Part shown: one piece after another, positions 1-6,184 of the stretch
Layout of the letters: each line of letters starts with the position of its first letter
How positions within the stretch are numbered: position 1 is the first letter of the stretch
NCBI GenBank assembly: GCA_035575095.1
Contig: DATLYF010000151.1
Span: 1-14,449 of the forward strand
Direction: 5' to 3'
Source of the DNA: DATLYF01 sp035575095
GTDB taxonomy: Bacteria > Pseudomonadota > Gammaproteobacteria > Competibacterales > Competibacteraceae
DNA length: 14,449 nucleotides
The notes under the pieces: model-generated
Databases searched by the model: none
What the model was told of the DNA's origin: nothing
What the model saw: only the letters and a program-made list of their open reading frames with translations
Made by a program: the position numbers and the translations under genes

Positions 1-1338
1 ATCGCCCATCCCTCCGGCCTGGCCGCGCCCTGCCTGGTCATCGACAGCGACGGCCTGGAGCAGTGGACCGAGCTGCCGCCGCCGCTGCCCGACTGGGCCC
101 GCCGCGAGCCCGCCGCGATCCGCGCCCGCGCCCGCGAGTGCGGCCTGGTGGGCCTGGGCGGCGCGGCCTTCCCCACCGCAGTCAAACTCAACGCCGCGGT
201 GGAAAAGCCGATCGAGCTGCTGGTGCTCAACGGCGCCGAGTGCGAGCCCTATATCACCTGCGACGACATGCTGATGCGCGACCGCGCCGCCGAGATCGTC
301 GCCGGCCTGCGCATCATGCGCCATGCCTTGCAGGCGCAGCGCGCCGTCATCGCCGTGGAAGACAACAAGCCCGAAGCCCGCGCCGCCTTGCAACGGGTGC
401 TGGCCGAGTCGGGCACGGACGCCGCCGGCATCGAGCTCAGGGTGCTGCCGACCCGCTACCCCATCGGCGGCGAGAAGCAACTCATCAAGGCCCTCACCGG
501 CCTGGAGGTGCCCAGCCACGGGCTGCCGGCCGATCTCGGCATCGTCTGCCACAACGTCGCTACCGCCTACGCCCTGTACGAGGCAGTGCTGTTCGGGCGG
601 CCGCTGATCGCCCGCTACGTCACCGTCACCGGCGACGGCATTCGCGAGCCGCAGGTGCTGGAAGCCCTGATCGGCACTGCGGTAAACGAGCTGGTGGCGC
701 AGTGCGGCGGCTACCAGCCCGAGGTGCGGCGGCTCATCATGGGTGGACCGATGATGGGCTTCACGCTGAGTCACGACGCCGTGCCCATCGTCAAGGGCAG
801 CAACTGTATCCTCGCCCTGCGCGGTGCGCCGCCGGCCGAGGAGCCCATGCCCTGCATCCGCTGCGCCGCCTGCGTCGAGGTTTGCCCGGCCCATCTGCTG
901 CCGCAGCAGCTCTACTGGTATACCCGGGCCAAGGACTTCGACCAGGTCCAGGATTACCACCTGTTTGACTGCATCGAGTGCGGCTGCTGCGCGGCGGTGT
1001 GTCCCAGCCACATCCCCCTGGTGCAGTACTACCGTTACGCCAAAAGCGAAATCTGGGCACGCGAGCGGGAGAAGGAAAAGGCCGAGCTGGCGCGAACCCG
1101 TCACACCGCCCGCCAGGAGCGCCTGGAGCGGGAGCAGGAAGAGCGCGCCGCCAAGCTGCGCAAGAAGAAAGAGGCGGTGAGCGCCGAGCGCGAGACTGCC
1201 GGCGCCAGCGACCCGAAGAAGGCTGCTATCGAGGCCGCCCTGGCCAAGGCCAAGGCCAAGGCCAGAAAGGCCGCCGCGGCCGCCAGCGAACCCGCGCCTG
1301 GCAGCGGCGGCGACAGCCCCCGCAGCGCAGAGCACTGA
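1..1338 (+). CDS. rnfC: RnfC/RsxC, electron transport complex subunit C (5'-truncated by window edge)
   Basis: Peripheral iron-sulfur and NADH/FMN-binding subunit of the Rnf (Rsx) complex, which couples ferredoxin/NAD electron transfer to ion movement across the inner membrane. The reading frame is open from base 1, so the start lies upstream; 445 residues are visible. The N-terminal part carries the glycine-rich segment GLGGAAFPTAVKL (about residues 51-63), typical of the NADH/FMN-binding fold. Two 4Fe-4S motifs follow: CIRCAACVEVCP (Cys 285, 288, 291, 295 of the fragment) and CIECGCCAAVCP (Cys 324, 327, 330, 334). Between and after them are the family signatures LLPQQLYWY and HIPLVQYYRYAKSEIW. 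The tail from about residue 352 is charged and rich in Lys, Ala and Glu, probably coiled or disordered, and much shorter than the repeat-rich tail of E. coli RsxC. A GTG at 148 gives an in-frame internal start, but conserved-type sequence precedes it. rnfD begins 6 bases after the stop. Confidence 0.96.
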   Translation: MAHPSGLAAPCLVIDSDGLEQWTELPPPLPDWARREPAAIRARARECGLVGLGGAAFPTAVKLNAAVEKPIELLVLNGAECEPYITCDDMLMRDRAAEIVAGLRIMRHALQAQRAVIAVEDNKPEARAALQRVLAESGTDAAGIELRVLPTRYPIGGEKQLIKALTGLEVPSHGLPADLGIVCHNVATAYALYEAVLFGRPLIARYVTVTGDGIREPQVLEALIGTAVNELVAQCGGYQPEVRRLIMGGPMMGFTLSHDAVPIVKGSNCILALRGAPPAEEPMPCIRCAACVEVCPAHLLPQQLYWYTRAKDFDQVQDYHLFDCIECGCCAAVCPSHIPLVQYYRYAKSEIWAREREKEKAELARTRHTARQERLEREQEERAAKLRKKKEAVSAERETAGASDPKKAAIEAALAKAKAKARKAAAAASEPAPGSGGDSPRSAEH

Positions 1339-1344
1339 ACCGCC

Positions 1345-2367
1345 ATGCGCTTCGTCACCGTTTCCTCGCCCCATGTCCCGGCAGCGGCCAGCGTCGGCCG
1401 GGTGATGCGCCGGGTGCTGTACGCCATGCTCCCCGGTCTCGCCGCCCTGGTGTGGTTCTTCGGCTGGGGAGTGCTGGTCAACATCCTGCTCGCCAGCGCC
1501 GTGGCCCTGGCCGCCGAGGCCGCCATGCTGGCCCTGCGCGGCAAGCCGGTGGGGCGCTTTCTGGCCGACGGCAGCGCCCTGGTCACGGCCTGGCTGCTGG
1601 GCGCCGCTCTGCCGCCGCTGGCTCCCTGGTGGCTGACCACCCTGGGGGTGCTGATGGCCATCGTCGTGGCCAAGCAGCTCTACGGCGGGCTGGGTTATAA
1701 CCCCTTCAACCCGGCCATGGTGGGCTATGTCACCCTGCTCGTCTCCTTCCCCTTGGAGATGAGTACTTGGCTGCCGCCGCTGGGCCTGACCGAACACGCC
1801 CCGGGCCTGGTCGAAACGCTGCGCATCATCTTTGGCGGCAGCATGCCGGCCGGGGTCGATGGGCTGAGCGGCGCCACGCCCCTGGATACGCTGCGCACCC
1901 AGCTCGGGCTCGGCCAGTCCTGGAGCCAGATCCGCAGCAGCCCGGTGTTCGGCCTGGTCGGCGGCCAGGGTTGGGAGTGGGTCAGCCTGGGCTTTCTCGC
2001 CGGCGGGCTGTGGCTGTGCCTGAACCGCACCGCCGACTGGCGCATCCCGGCCGGCATGCTGGGCGCACTGGCGGCCAGCGCCGCCCTGTTCTTCCTGCTC
2101 GATCCGCAGCGCTACGCCTCACCCTGGTTGCACGTCTTCAGCGGTGCCGCCATCTACGGCGCCTTCTTCATCGCCACCGATCCAGTCTCGGCCAGCACTA
2201 CGCCGCGCGGGCGGCTGATCTACGGCGCCGGGGTGGGGCTCGTCACCTATCTGATCCGTACCTTCGGCGGCTACCCGGACGGCGTGGCCTTCGCCGTGCT
2301 GCTGATGAACATCGCCGCCCCCACCATCGACTACCTGACCCCGCCACGGGTATTCGGGGCGCGCTGA
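1345..2367 (+). CDS. rnfD: RnfD/RsxD, electron transport complex subunit D
   Basis: Integral membrane subunit of the Rnf complex, related to NqrB. It carries covalent FMN and contributes to the ion-translocating core. The 340-residue product is almost wholly hydrophobic, with several membrane segments (for example about residues 25-60, 80-110, 120-138, 205-225, 235-255 and 265-335). The segment KQLYGGLGYNPFNPAMVGY (about 113-131) is a hallmark of RnfD/NqrB. The flavinylation motif DGLSGAT ends at Thr178, the expected attachment site for FMN delivered by ApbE (known for the family; the residue is assigned here by motif). Length matches the family, about 350 residues. The ATG at 1345 lies 6 bases after rnfC and has no strong ribosome binding site, so translation is probably coupled to rnfC. 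rnfG follows directly. Confidence 0.97.
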   Translation: MRFVTVSSPHVPAAASVGRVMRRVLYAMLPGLAALVWFFGWGVLVNILLASAVALAAEAAMLALRGKPVGRFLADGSALVTAWLLGAALPPLAPWWLTTLGVLMAIVVAKQLYGGLGYNPFNPAMVGYVTLLVSFPLEMSTWLPPLGLTEHAPGLVETLRIIFGGSMPAGVDGLSGATPLDTLRTQLGLGQSWSQIRSSPVFGLVGGQGWEWVSLGFLAGGLWLCLNRTADWRIPAGMLGALAASAALFFLLDPQRYASPWLHVFSGAAIYGAFFIATDPVSASTTPRGRLIYGAGVGLVTYLIRTFGGYPDGVAFAVLLMNIAAPTIDYLTPPRVFGAR

Positions 2368-2376
2368 GGGATGCCC

Positions 2377-3039
2377 ATGCACCCGACGCTGCGCAACATG
2401 CTGACGGCCGGCGGCATCCTCACCGGCTTTGCCCTGGCCGGCACCGCTCTGGTGGTGGTCACTTACCAGCAGACTCACCCCATCGTCGCCGAGAATGCCC
2501 GCCGGGCGCTACTCGCCAACCTCAACGAGTTGGTGCCGGCAGAGCGCTACGACAACGATCTGACTGCCGACACCCTGGAGATCCGCGATCCCGCGGCGTT
2601 CGGCACGGAGCAGCCGGTGACCGTGTACCGCGCCTACCGCAACGGCCAGCCAGTGGCCCTGCTCGCCACCCTGGTGGCACCCGATGGCTACAGTGGCGCC
2701 ATTCGCCTGCTGGTAGCGGTGAACGCCGATGGCACCCTGGCCGGGGTGCGGGTGCTGGGACACAAGGAAACGCCGGGCCTGGGCGACAAGATCGAGGCCG
2801 GCCGCTCCGATTGGATCCTCGGCTTCACCGGCAAGTCGCTGAGCGACCCTGCCGAGGGCGGCTGGAAGGTGAAGAAAGACGGCGGCCAGTTCGATCAGTT
2901 CACCGGCGCCACCATCACCCCGCGCGCCGTGGTGGGGGCGGTGCGCCGCTTTCTGGTCTACCTGCGCGAGCACCGGGAGGTGTTGTTCCAGCGCTCCCCT
3001 GATCGCGAACGCAGCCCGCCAGGCGGAATCCAGCGATGA
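2377..3039 (+). CDS. rnfG: RnfG/RsxG, electron transport complex subunit G (FMN-binding)
   Basis: Membrane-anchored periplasmic flavoprotein of the Rnf complex, related to NqrC; it carries covalent FMN and relays electrons. From the ATG at 2377 it has 220 residues: one N-terminal membrane segment (about residues 10-29), then a soluble FMN-binding domain. Visible signatures are LGHKETPGLGDKI (about residues 128-140) and the flavinylation motif DQFTGAT ending at Thr179, followed by ITPRAVV. A second in-frame ATG lies 6 bases upstream at 2371. The 2377 start is preferred because GAGGG at 2366-2370, overlapping the rnfD stop, lies 6 bases before it but directly abuts the upstream ATG, and because the shorter N-terminus resembles E. 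coli RsxG. The stop overlaps the rnfE start as ATGA. Confidence 0.95.
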   Translation: MHPTLRNMLTAGGILTGFALAGTALVVVTYQQTHPIVAENARRALLANLNELVPAERYDNDLTADTLEIRDPAAFGTEQPVTVYRAYRNGQPVALLATLVAPDGYSGAIRLLVAVNADGTLAGVRVLGHKETPGLGDKIEAGRSDWILGFTGKSLSDPAEGGWKVKKDGGQFDQFTGATITPRAVVGAVRRFLVYLREHREVLFQRSPDRERSPPGGIQR

Positions 3040-3719
3040 GCACACCTGCCTACAGCCGCATCCTCGCCGACGGTCTCTGGCACAACAACACCGGCTTCGT
3101 GCAACTGCTCGGCCTGTGCCCGCTGCTGGCGGTGTCCAGCAACGTGATCAACGGCCTCGGCCTGGGGCTGGCCACTACCCTGGTGTTGCTGGCCTCCAAC
3201 GTCACCGTGTCGCTGATCCGGCAGTGGGTATGGCCAGAGGTGCGCATCCCGGTGTTCGTGATGATCATCGCCTGCTTCGTCACCGCCATCGAGCTGGCCA
3301 TGAACGCCTTCCTGCACCCGCTGCACGCGGTGCTCGGCATCTTCATCCCGCTCATCGTCACCAACTGCTGCGTCATCGGCCGCGCCGAGGCCTTCGCCTC
3401 CAAACACGATCCGCTGCGCGCCGCCGTCGACGGGTTGGCCATCGGCCTGGGCTTCACCCTGGTGCTGGTACTGCTCGGCGGCTTGCGCGAGCTGCTCGGC
3501 CAGGGCACGCTGCTGGCCCAGGCCCAGCTCATGTTCGGCGAGGCGGCGCGCGGCTGGACCGTGCAGGTGTTTCACGAGTACCGTGGCTTCCTGCTGGCCA
3601 TCTTACCCCCCGGGGCATTCATCGGCCTGGGGCTGCTGATCGCCCTGAAGAACGTGCTCGACGCTCGCCGCCGGCGCGTCCTGGCGGCGCGGGCGCTACG
3701 GCCTTCGGTCGAGGGCTGA
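3036..3719 (+). CDS. rnfE: RnfE/RsxE, electron transport complex subunit E
   Basis: Integral membrane subunit of the Rnf complex, in the family of RnfA, NqrD and NqrE, which together form the membrane channel core and bind an iron-sulfur centre. The 227 residues begin with NNTGFVQLLGLCPLLAVS and contain the inner repeat segment IPLIVTNCCVIGRAEAFAS (about residues 105-123). That Cys-containing TNC motif and the Cys of the first helix (GLCP) are the positions known in the family to ligate the membrane 2Fe-2S cluster. About six hydrophobic segments are visible. The start ATG overlaps the rnfG stop (ATGA at 3036-3039), implying translational coupling. The C-terminus is a short basic tail (about residues 206-220, rich in Arg). 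Length is close to E. coli RsxE (231 residues). Confidence 0.96.
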   Translation: MSTPAYSRILADGLWHNNTGFVQLLGLCPLLAVSSNVINGLGLGLATTLVLLASNVTVSLIRQWVWPEVRIPVFVMIIACFVTAIELAMNAFLHPLHAVLGIFIPLIVTNCCVIGRAEAFASKHDPLRAAVDGLAIGLGFTLVLVLLGGLRELLGQGTLLAQAQLMFGEAARGWTVQVFHEYRGFLLAILPPGAFIGLGLLIALKNVLDARRRRVLAARALRPSVEG

Positions 3720-3745
3720 AAGACAGGGGGCGCTTGGGCTATCAT
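3716..3745 (+). promoter_or_regulatory. possible sigma-70-like promoter for nth
   Basis: CTGAAA (3716-3721, overlapping the rnfE stop) is separated by 18 bases from TATCAT (3740-3745), which is 8 bases before the nth ATG. The matches to TTGACA and TATAAT are 4 of 6 and 5 of 6. If used, the transcript would be leaderless or nearly so, because initiation about 7 bases after the -10 element falls at the start codon. nth also has no visible Shine-Dalgarno sequence. nth could equally be read from the rnf transcript. Confidence 0.3.
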
Positions 3746-3753
3746 GCCCGGCC

Positions 3754-4386
3754 ATGAAGCCCGAGCACATCCACCAGTTCTTTGCCCGGCTGCGCGAGCA
3801 CAATCCCGCGCCCACCACCGAACTCCATCACTCGACGCCGTTCGAGCTGCTGATCGCGGTGATGCTCTCTGCCCAGGCCACCGACAAGGGGGTCAACAAG
3901 GCCACGGCCAAGCTGTTCCAGGTGGCCAACACCCCAGAAGCGATCCTCGCCCTGGGCGAGGACGGGTTGAAGCAATACATCAAGACCATCGGCTTATACA
4001 ACACCAAGGCGGTCAACATCCTCAAGACCTGCGCGATCCTAGTGCAACGCTACGGCGGCCAGGTGCCGCGCGATCGTGCCGCCCTGGAGGCCCTGCCTGG
4101 AGTGGGGCGCAAGACCGCCAACGTCATCCTCAACACCGCCTTCGGCGAGCCCACCATCGCCGTCGATACCCACATCTTTCGCGTCGCCAACCGCACTGGC
4201 CTGGCCCCAGGCAAGGACGTACGGGCGGTGGAGGAGAAGCTGCTGGAGGTGGTGCCGGTGGAATTCAAGCGCGACGCCCACCACTGGCTGATCCTGCACG
4301 GTCGCTACACCTGTATCGCCCGCAAGCCGCGCTGCGGCTCCTGCGTGGTGTACGATCTCTGTGAATATCCCGACAAGAGCGAGTGA
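3754..4386 (+). CDS. nth: Endonuclease III (DNA glycosylase/AP lyase)
   Basis: Base-excision repair enzyme that removes oxidised pyrimidines (such as thymine glycol) and cuts at abasic sites by beta-elimination. The 210-residue product aligns without visible gaps to E. coli Nth (211 residues) from memory. The helix-hairpin-helix LPGVGRKTANVILNTAFG contains the catalytic lysine Lys120. The catalytic aspartate is Asp138, in IAVDTHIFRV. The C-terminal 4Fe-4S cluster has the C-x6-C-x2-C-x5-C pattern: Cys187, Cys194, Cys197 and Cys203. All key residues are present, so it should be active. It starts 34 bases after rnfE, the same rnf-nth linkage as in E. coli (rsxABCDGE-nth). A start GTG within its 3' end (4361) could serve a longer downstream protein but is not favoured. 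Confidence 0.98.
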   Translation: MKPEHIHQFFARLREHNPAPTTELHHSTPFELLIAVMLSAQATDKGVNKATAKLFQVANTPEAILALGEDGLKQYIKTIGLYNTKAVNILKTCAILVQRYGGQVPRDRAALEALPGVGRKTANVILNTAFGEPTIAVDTHIFRVANRTGLAPGKDVRAVEEKLLEVVPVEFKRDAHHWLILHGRYTCIARKPRCGSCVVYDLCEYPDKSE

Positions 4387-4393
4387 TCCCCTC

Positions 4394-4831
4394 ATGCTGT
4401 TCGGACAGGACCGCGACCAGCTGCGGCGCTTCTTCTGCGAGGTTTGGCGCAAGCACCTGGGCGGCGAGGCGCTGGAGCCCCTGGAGAGCCTGATCGCCCA
4501 GGTCATCGCCCAGCATCCCGAATACCACGCCCTGCTCACCGACCCCGAGCGCGCCCTGGAGCGTGACTGGCTGCCGGAGATGGGCGAGACCAATCCCTTC
4601 CTGCACATGGGCATGCACATCGCCATCCAGGAACAGCTCGGCGTGCAGCGTCCGGCTGGCATCCTCGAGGTCTACCAGGCGCTGTGCCGGCGCGTCGGTG
4701 ACGCCCACGAGGCCGAGCACCGCATGATGGAAGCTCTGGGCGAGACCCTGTGGGAAGCCAGCCGCAGCGGCCTCGCCCCCGACGAGCAGCGCTACCTGCG
4801 CCGCCTCAGGCGTCTCGCCGGCCTGCCCTGA
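4394..4831 (+). CDS. DUF1841 family protein, function unknown
   Basis: A 145-residue soluble protein with no signal peptide or membrane segment, recognised as DUF1841 by its opening (FGQDRDQLRRFFCEVWRK, residues 3-20) and its central motif GETNPFLHMGMHIAIQEQ (64-81). It is mostly helical in character and rich in charged residues. His71 and His75 form one HxxxH pair inside the central motif, with Glu80 nearby. His105 and His109 (HEAEH) form another pair near the C-terminal helix. This spacing suits a metal or cofactor site in a helical bundle, but that is inference and no function is established. The ATG at 4394, 8 bases after nth, is preferred to an upstream in-frame GTG at 4361 because the family opening starts there. 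There is no clear ribosome binding site, so coupling to nth is likely. The sigma gene follows after 20 bases. Confidence 0.88.
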   Translation: MLFGQDRDQLRRFFCEVWRKHLGGEALEPLESLIAQVIAQHPEYHALLTDPERALERDWLPEMGETNPFLHMGMHIAIQEQLGVQRPAGILEVYQALCRRVGDAHEAEHRMMEALGETLWEASRSGLAPDEQRYLRRLRRLAGLP

Positions 4832-4837
4832 ACCGCC

Positions 4838-4842
4838 AGGAG
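4838..4842 (+). promoter_or_regulatory. Shine-Dalgarno site fixing the ECF sigma start
   Basis: AGGAG lies 9 bases before the ATG at 4852. It supports that start over longer in-frame openings upstream (from 4750), which would run through the DUF1841 coding region. Confidence 0.6.
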
Positions 4843-4851
4843 CGCACACGG

Positions 4852-5409
4852 ATGCGTGACAGCCCCGAGCAACTGGCCGATCTGCTGGCGCGCTGCGCCC
4901 TCGGCGACCGCCAGGCCTTCGAACGCCTGTATCGGCAGAGCGCCGCGCATCTGTACGGCCTGGTGCTGCGTATGGTTAAAGACCCGGAGCTGGCCAGCGA
5001 GGCGTTGCAGGAGGCCTACATGAAGATTTGGCGCAATGCCGGCGAATTCCGCGCCGATCTGGCACAGCCGCTGACCTGGATGGGCAGCATCGCGCGCAAC
5101 CAGACCATCGACCTGATGCGCCGCGCCGCCAGCCGGCCCCAGGGTGACGCGCAGGTAGAGGAACTGCCCTGGCTCGCCAGTGATACGCCCGGACCGCAGC
5201 AGCTCGCGGCCGCCGCCTCCGACGCCGCAGCCCTGCACCGCTGCCTGCGGACGCTGGAGGACAGCCAGCGGCAGGCTGTGACGCTGGCCTATTTCCATGA
5301 TCTCACTCATGAGGAGCTGGCGCTGCGGCTACAGGCCCCGCTGGGTACGGTGAAGTCCTGGATCCGGCGGGGGCTGATGCGCTTGAAGCAGTGTCTGGAT
5401 AAGCTATGA
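4852..5409 (+). CDS. ECF-type RNA polymerase sigma factor (SigK/RpoE-like)
   Basis: Extracytoplasmic-function sigma factor that directs RNA polymerase to a stress regulon when freed from its anti-sigma partner. The 185-residue product has sigma region 2 at about residues 22-92, including ALQEAYMKIWRNAGEF and LTWMGSIARNQTIDLMRR (core binding and -10 recognition). A linker of about 35 residues leads to sigma region 4 at about 125-182, with the helix-turn-helix LTHEELALRLQAPLGTVKSW followed by IRRGLMRLKQCL. Regions 1.1 and 3 are absent, as expected for the ECF class. The next gene, overlapping by 4 bases (ATGA at 5406-5409), encodes an RskA-like anti-sigma factor. That pairing places it with the SigK-like ECF groups; the exact group is inference. 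No autoregulated ECF promoter was recognised just upstream. The gene may be read with nth and DUF1841. Confidence 0.93.
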   Translation: MRDSPEQLADLLARCALGDRQAFERLYRQSAAHLYGLVLRMVKDPELASEALQEAYMKIWRNAGEFRADLAQPLTWMGSIARNQTIDLMRRAASRPQGDAQVEELPWLASDTPGPQQLAAAASDAAALHRCLRTLEDSQRQAVTLAYFHDLTHEELALRLQAPLGTVKSWIRRGLMRLKQCLDKL

Positions 5410-6104
5410 GATACCACGACCCGCAACTGGCCGAGCGTCTGGCCGCGGAATACGTGCTCGGCACCCTGCGCGGCCGCGCTCGGCGCCGCTTCGAAGGCTT
5501 GCTGGCCGCCCATCCGCGCCTGCGCAAGCACGTGCGGGAGTGGGAGCAGCGCCTGCAGGAGAGCCTGCAACCGTCGCCAGTGGAGCCGCCGCCCCAGATC
5601 TGGTCGGCACTCGCGCGGCGGCTGTTCGGAACGGTGCAGGCAGAGCGCCAGCCCTGGTACCAGCGTCTCGGCTTCTGGCACGCGCTCAGCCTTGGCAGCG
5701 GTGTGGCGGCAGCGGCGCTGGCCCTGGTGCTGCTGGTGCAACTCAACCGCCCCACCACCAGCTGGGCCGGGGTGCTGAGCGACCTGCAGACCGGCCAGCC
5801 GATGTGGCTGATCAGCGCCAACGACAACATGGGTCTGCTGCGCATCAAGGCGATGAAGAGCATGCAGCTCCAGCCCCGCCAGGCCTGTCTGCTGTGGGTC
5901 AAGCCTGCCGGCGATGAGCGGCCCTATCTGGTAGGACGCCTGCCCGACCAGGGCGAGCTGCGCATGGAGGTGAAGAAATCCATGCTGCCCAAGATGAGCG
6001 GCGTGCTGCTGGTGACCGTGGAAGAGATCGACCAGGGCATGCCCGAACAACCCCGGGTGGCGCCGCGCTTCCAGGGCGAGTGGGTGTCGGTGAAACCGAT
6101 CTGA
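5406..6104 (+). CDS. RskA-like transmembrane anti-sigma factor
   Basis: Likely inner-membrane anti-sigma factor that holds the ECF sigma factor encoded just upstream. The 232-residue product has a cytoplasmic N-terminal sigma-binding domain (about residues 1-50) with the typical opening LAAEYVLGTLRGRARRRFE. A Pro-rich linker follows (about 58-64), then one membrane helix (about residues 92-113), and a C-terminal periplasmic domain of the RskA type (about 118-232; SWAGVLSDLQTGQPMWLI and LLWVKPAGDERPYLVGRL). It lacks the HxxxCxxC motif of zinc-binding anti-sigma factors, so it is not a ZAS/ChrR-type redox sensor. Release probably needs proteolysis or loss of binding through the periplasmic domain, which is inference from RskA relatives. 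The overlap with the sigma stop codon implies near-equal synthesis of the two proteins. Confidence 0.9.
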   Translation: MRYHDPQLAERLAAEYVLGTLRGRARRRFEGLLAAHPRLRKHVREWEQRLQESLQPSPVEPPPQIWSALARRLFGTVQAERQPWYQRLGFWHALSLGSGVAAAALALVLLVQLNRPTTSWAGVLSDLQTGQPMWLISANDNMGLLRIKAMKSMQLQPRQACLLWVKPAGDERPYLVGRLPDQGELRMEVKKSMLPKMSGVLLVTVEEIDQGMPEQPRVAPRFQGEWVSVKPI

Positions 6105-6147
6105 GGCGGACGCCCTGGCCTCGGCCTCACTGCTGCCAGCTTATCCG

Positions 6148-6158
6148 GCTATACTTAC
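6148..6158 (+). promoter_or_regulatory. sigma-S-like extended -10 element upstream of the ArsR-type gene
   Basis: GCTATACTTAC matches 10 of 11 positions of the published RpoS -10 consensus KCTAYACTTAA. It sits 26 bases before the ATG at 6185, so the transcript would start near 6162-6163. No good -35 hexamer is present at 16-18 bases upstream (best CTCACT, 3 of 6), which is common for RpoS promoters. This supports the ArsR-type gene having its own promoter rather than only read-through from the anti-sigma gene. Confidence 0.5.
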
Positions 6159-6159
6159 A

Positions 6160-6171
6160 GTGACGTTTCAC
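6160..6171 (+). promoter_or_regulatory. short inverted repeat at the predicted transcript start, possible operator
   Basis: GTGA and TCAC are perfect 4-base arms around the centre CGTT, just after the -10 element and overlapping the predicted start of transcription. The position suits autorepression by the ArsR-type protein, but arms this short can arise by chance. Confidence 0.25.
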
Positions 6172-6184
6172 CTGGTCATGAACC

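Noticed and set aside
63..968. 301-codon open frame on the plus strand over rnfC
   Set aside because: The real frame encodes RnfC with both 4Fe-4S motifs; this one is an Arg-rich shadow.
1767..3002. 411-codon open frame on the plus strand across rnfD and rnfG
   Set aside because: It runs through two recognised genes in another frame, is Arg/Pro-rich, and has no family motif.
4361..4393. Upstream GTG start for the DUF1841 gene overlapping nth
   Set aside because: The extra residues do not resemble the family opening, which begins at the ATG at 4394.
6105..6147. Possible terminator after the anti-sigma gene
   Set aside because: No stable stem followed by a T-run could be found between 6105 and the -10 element.
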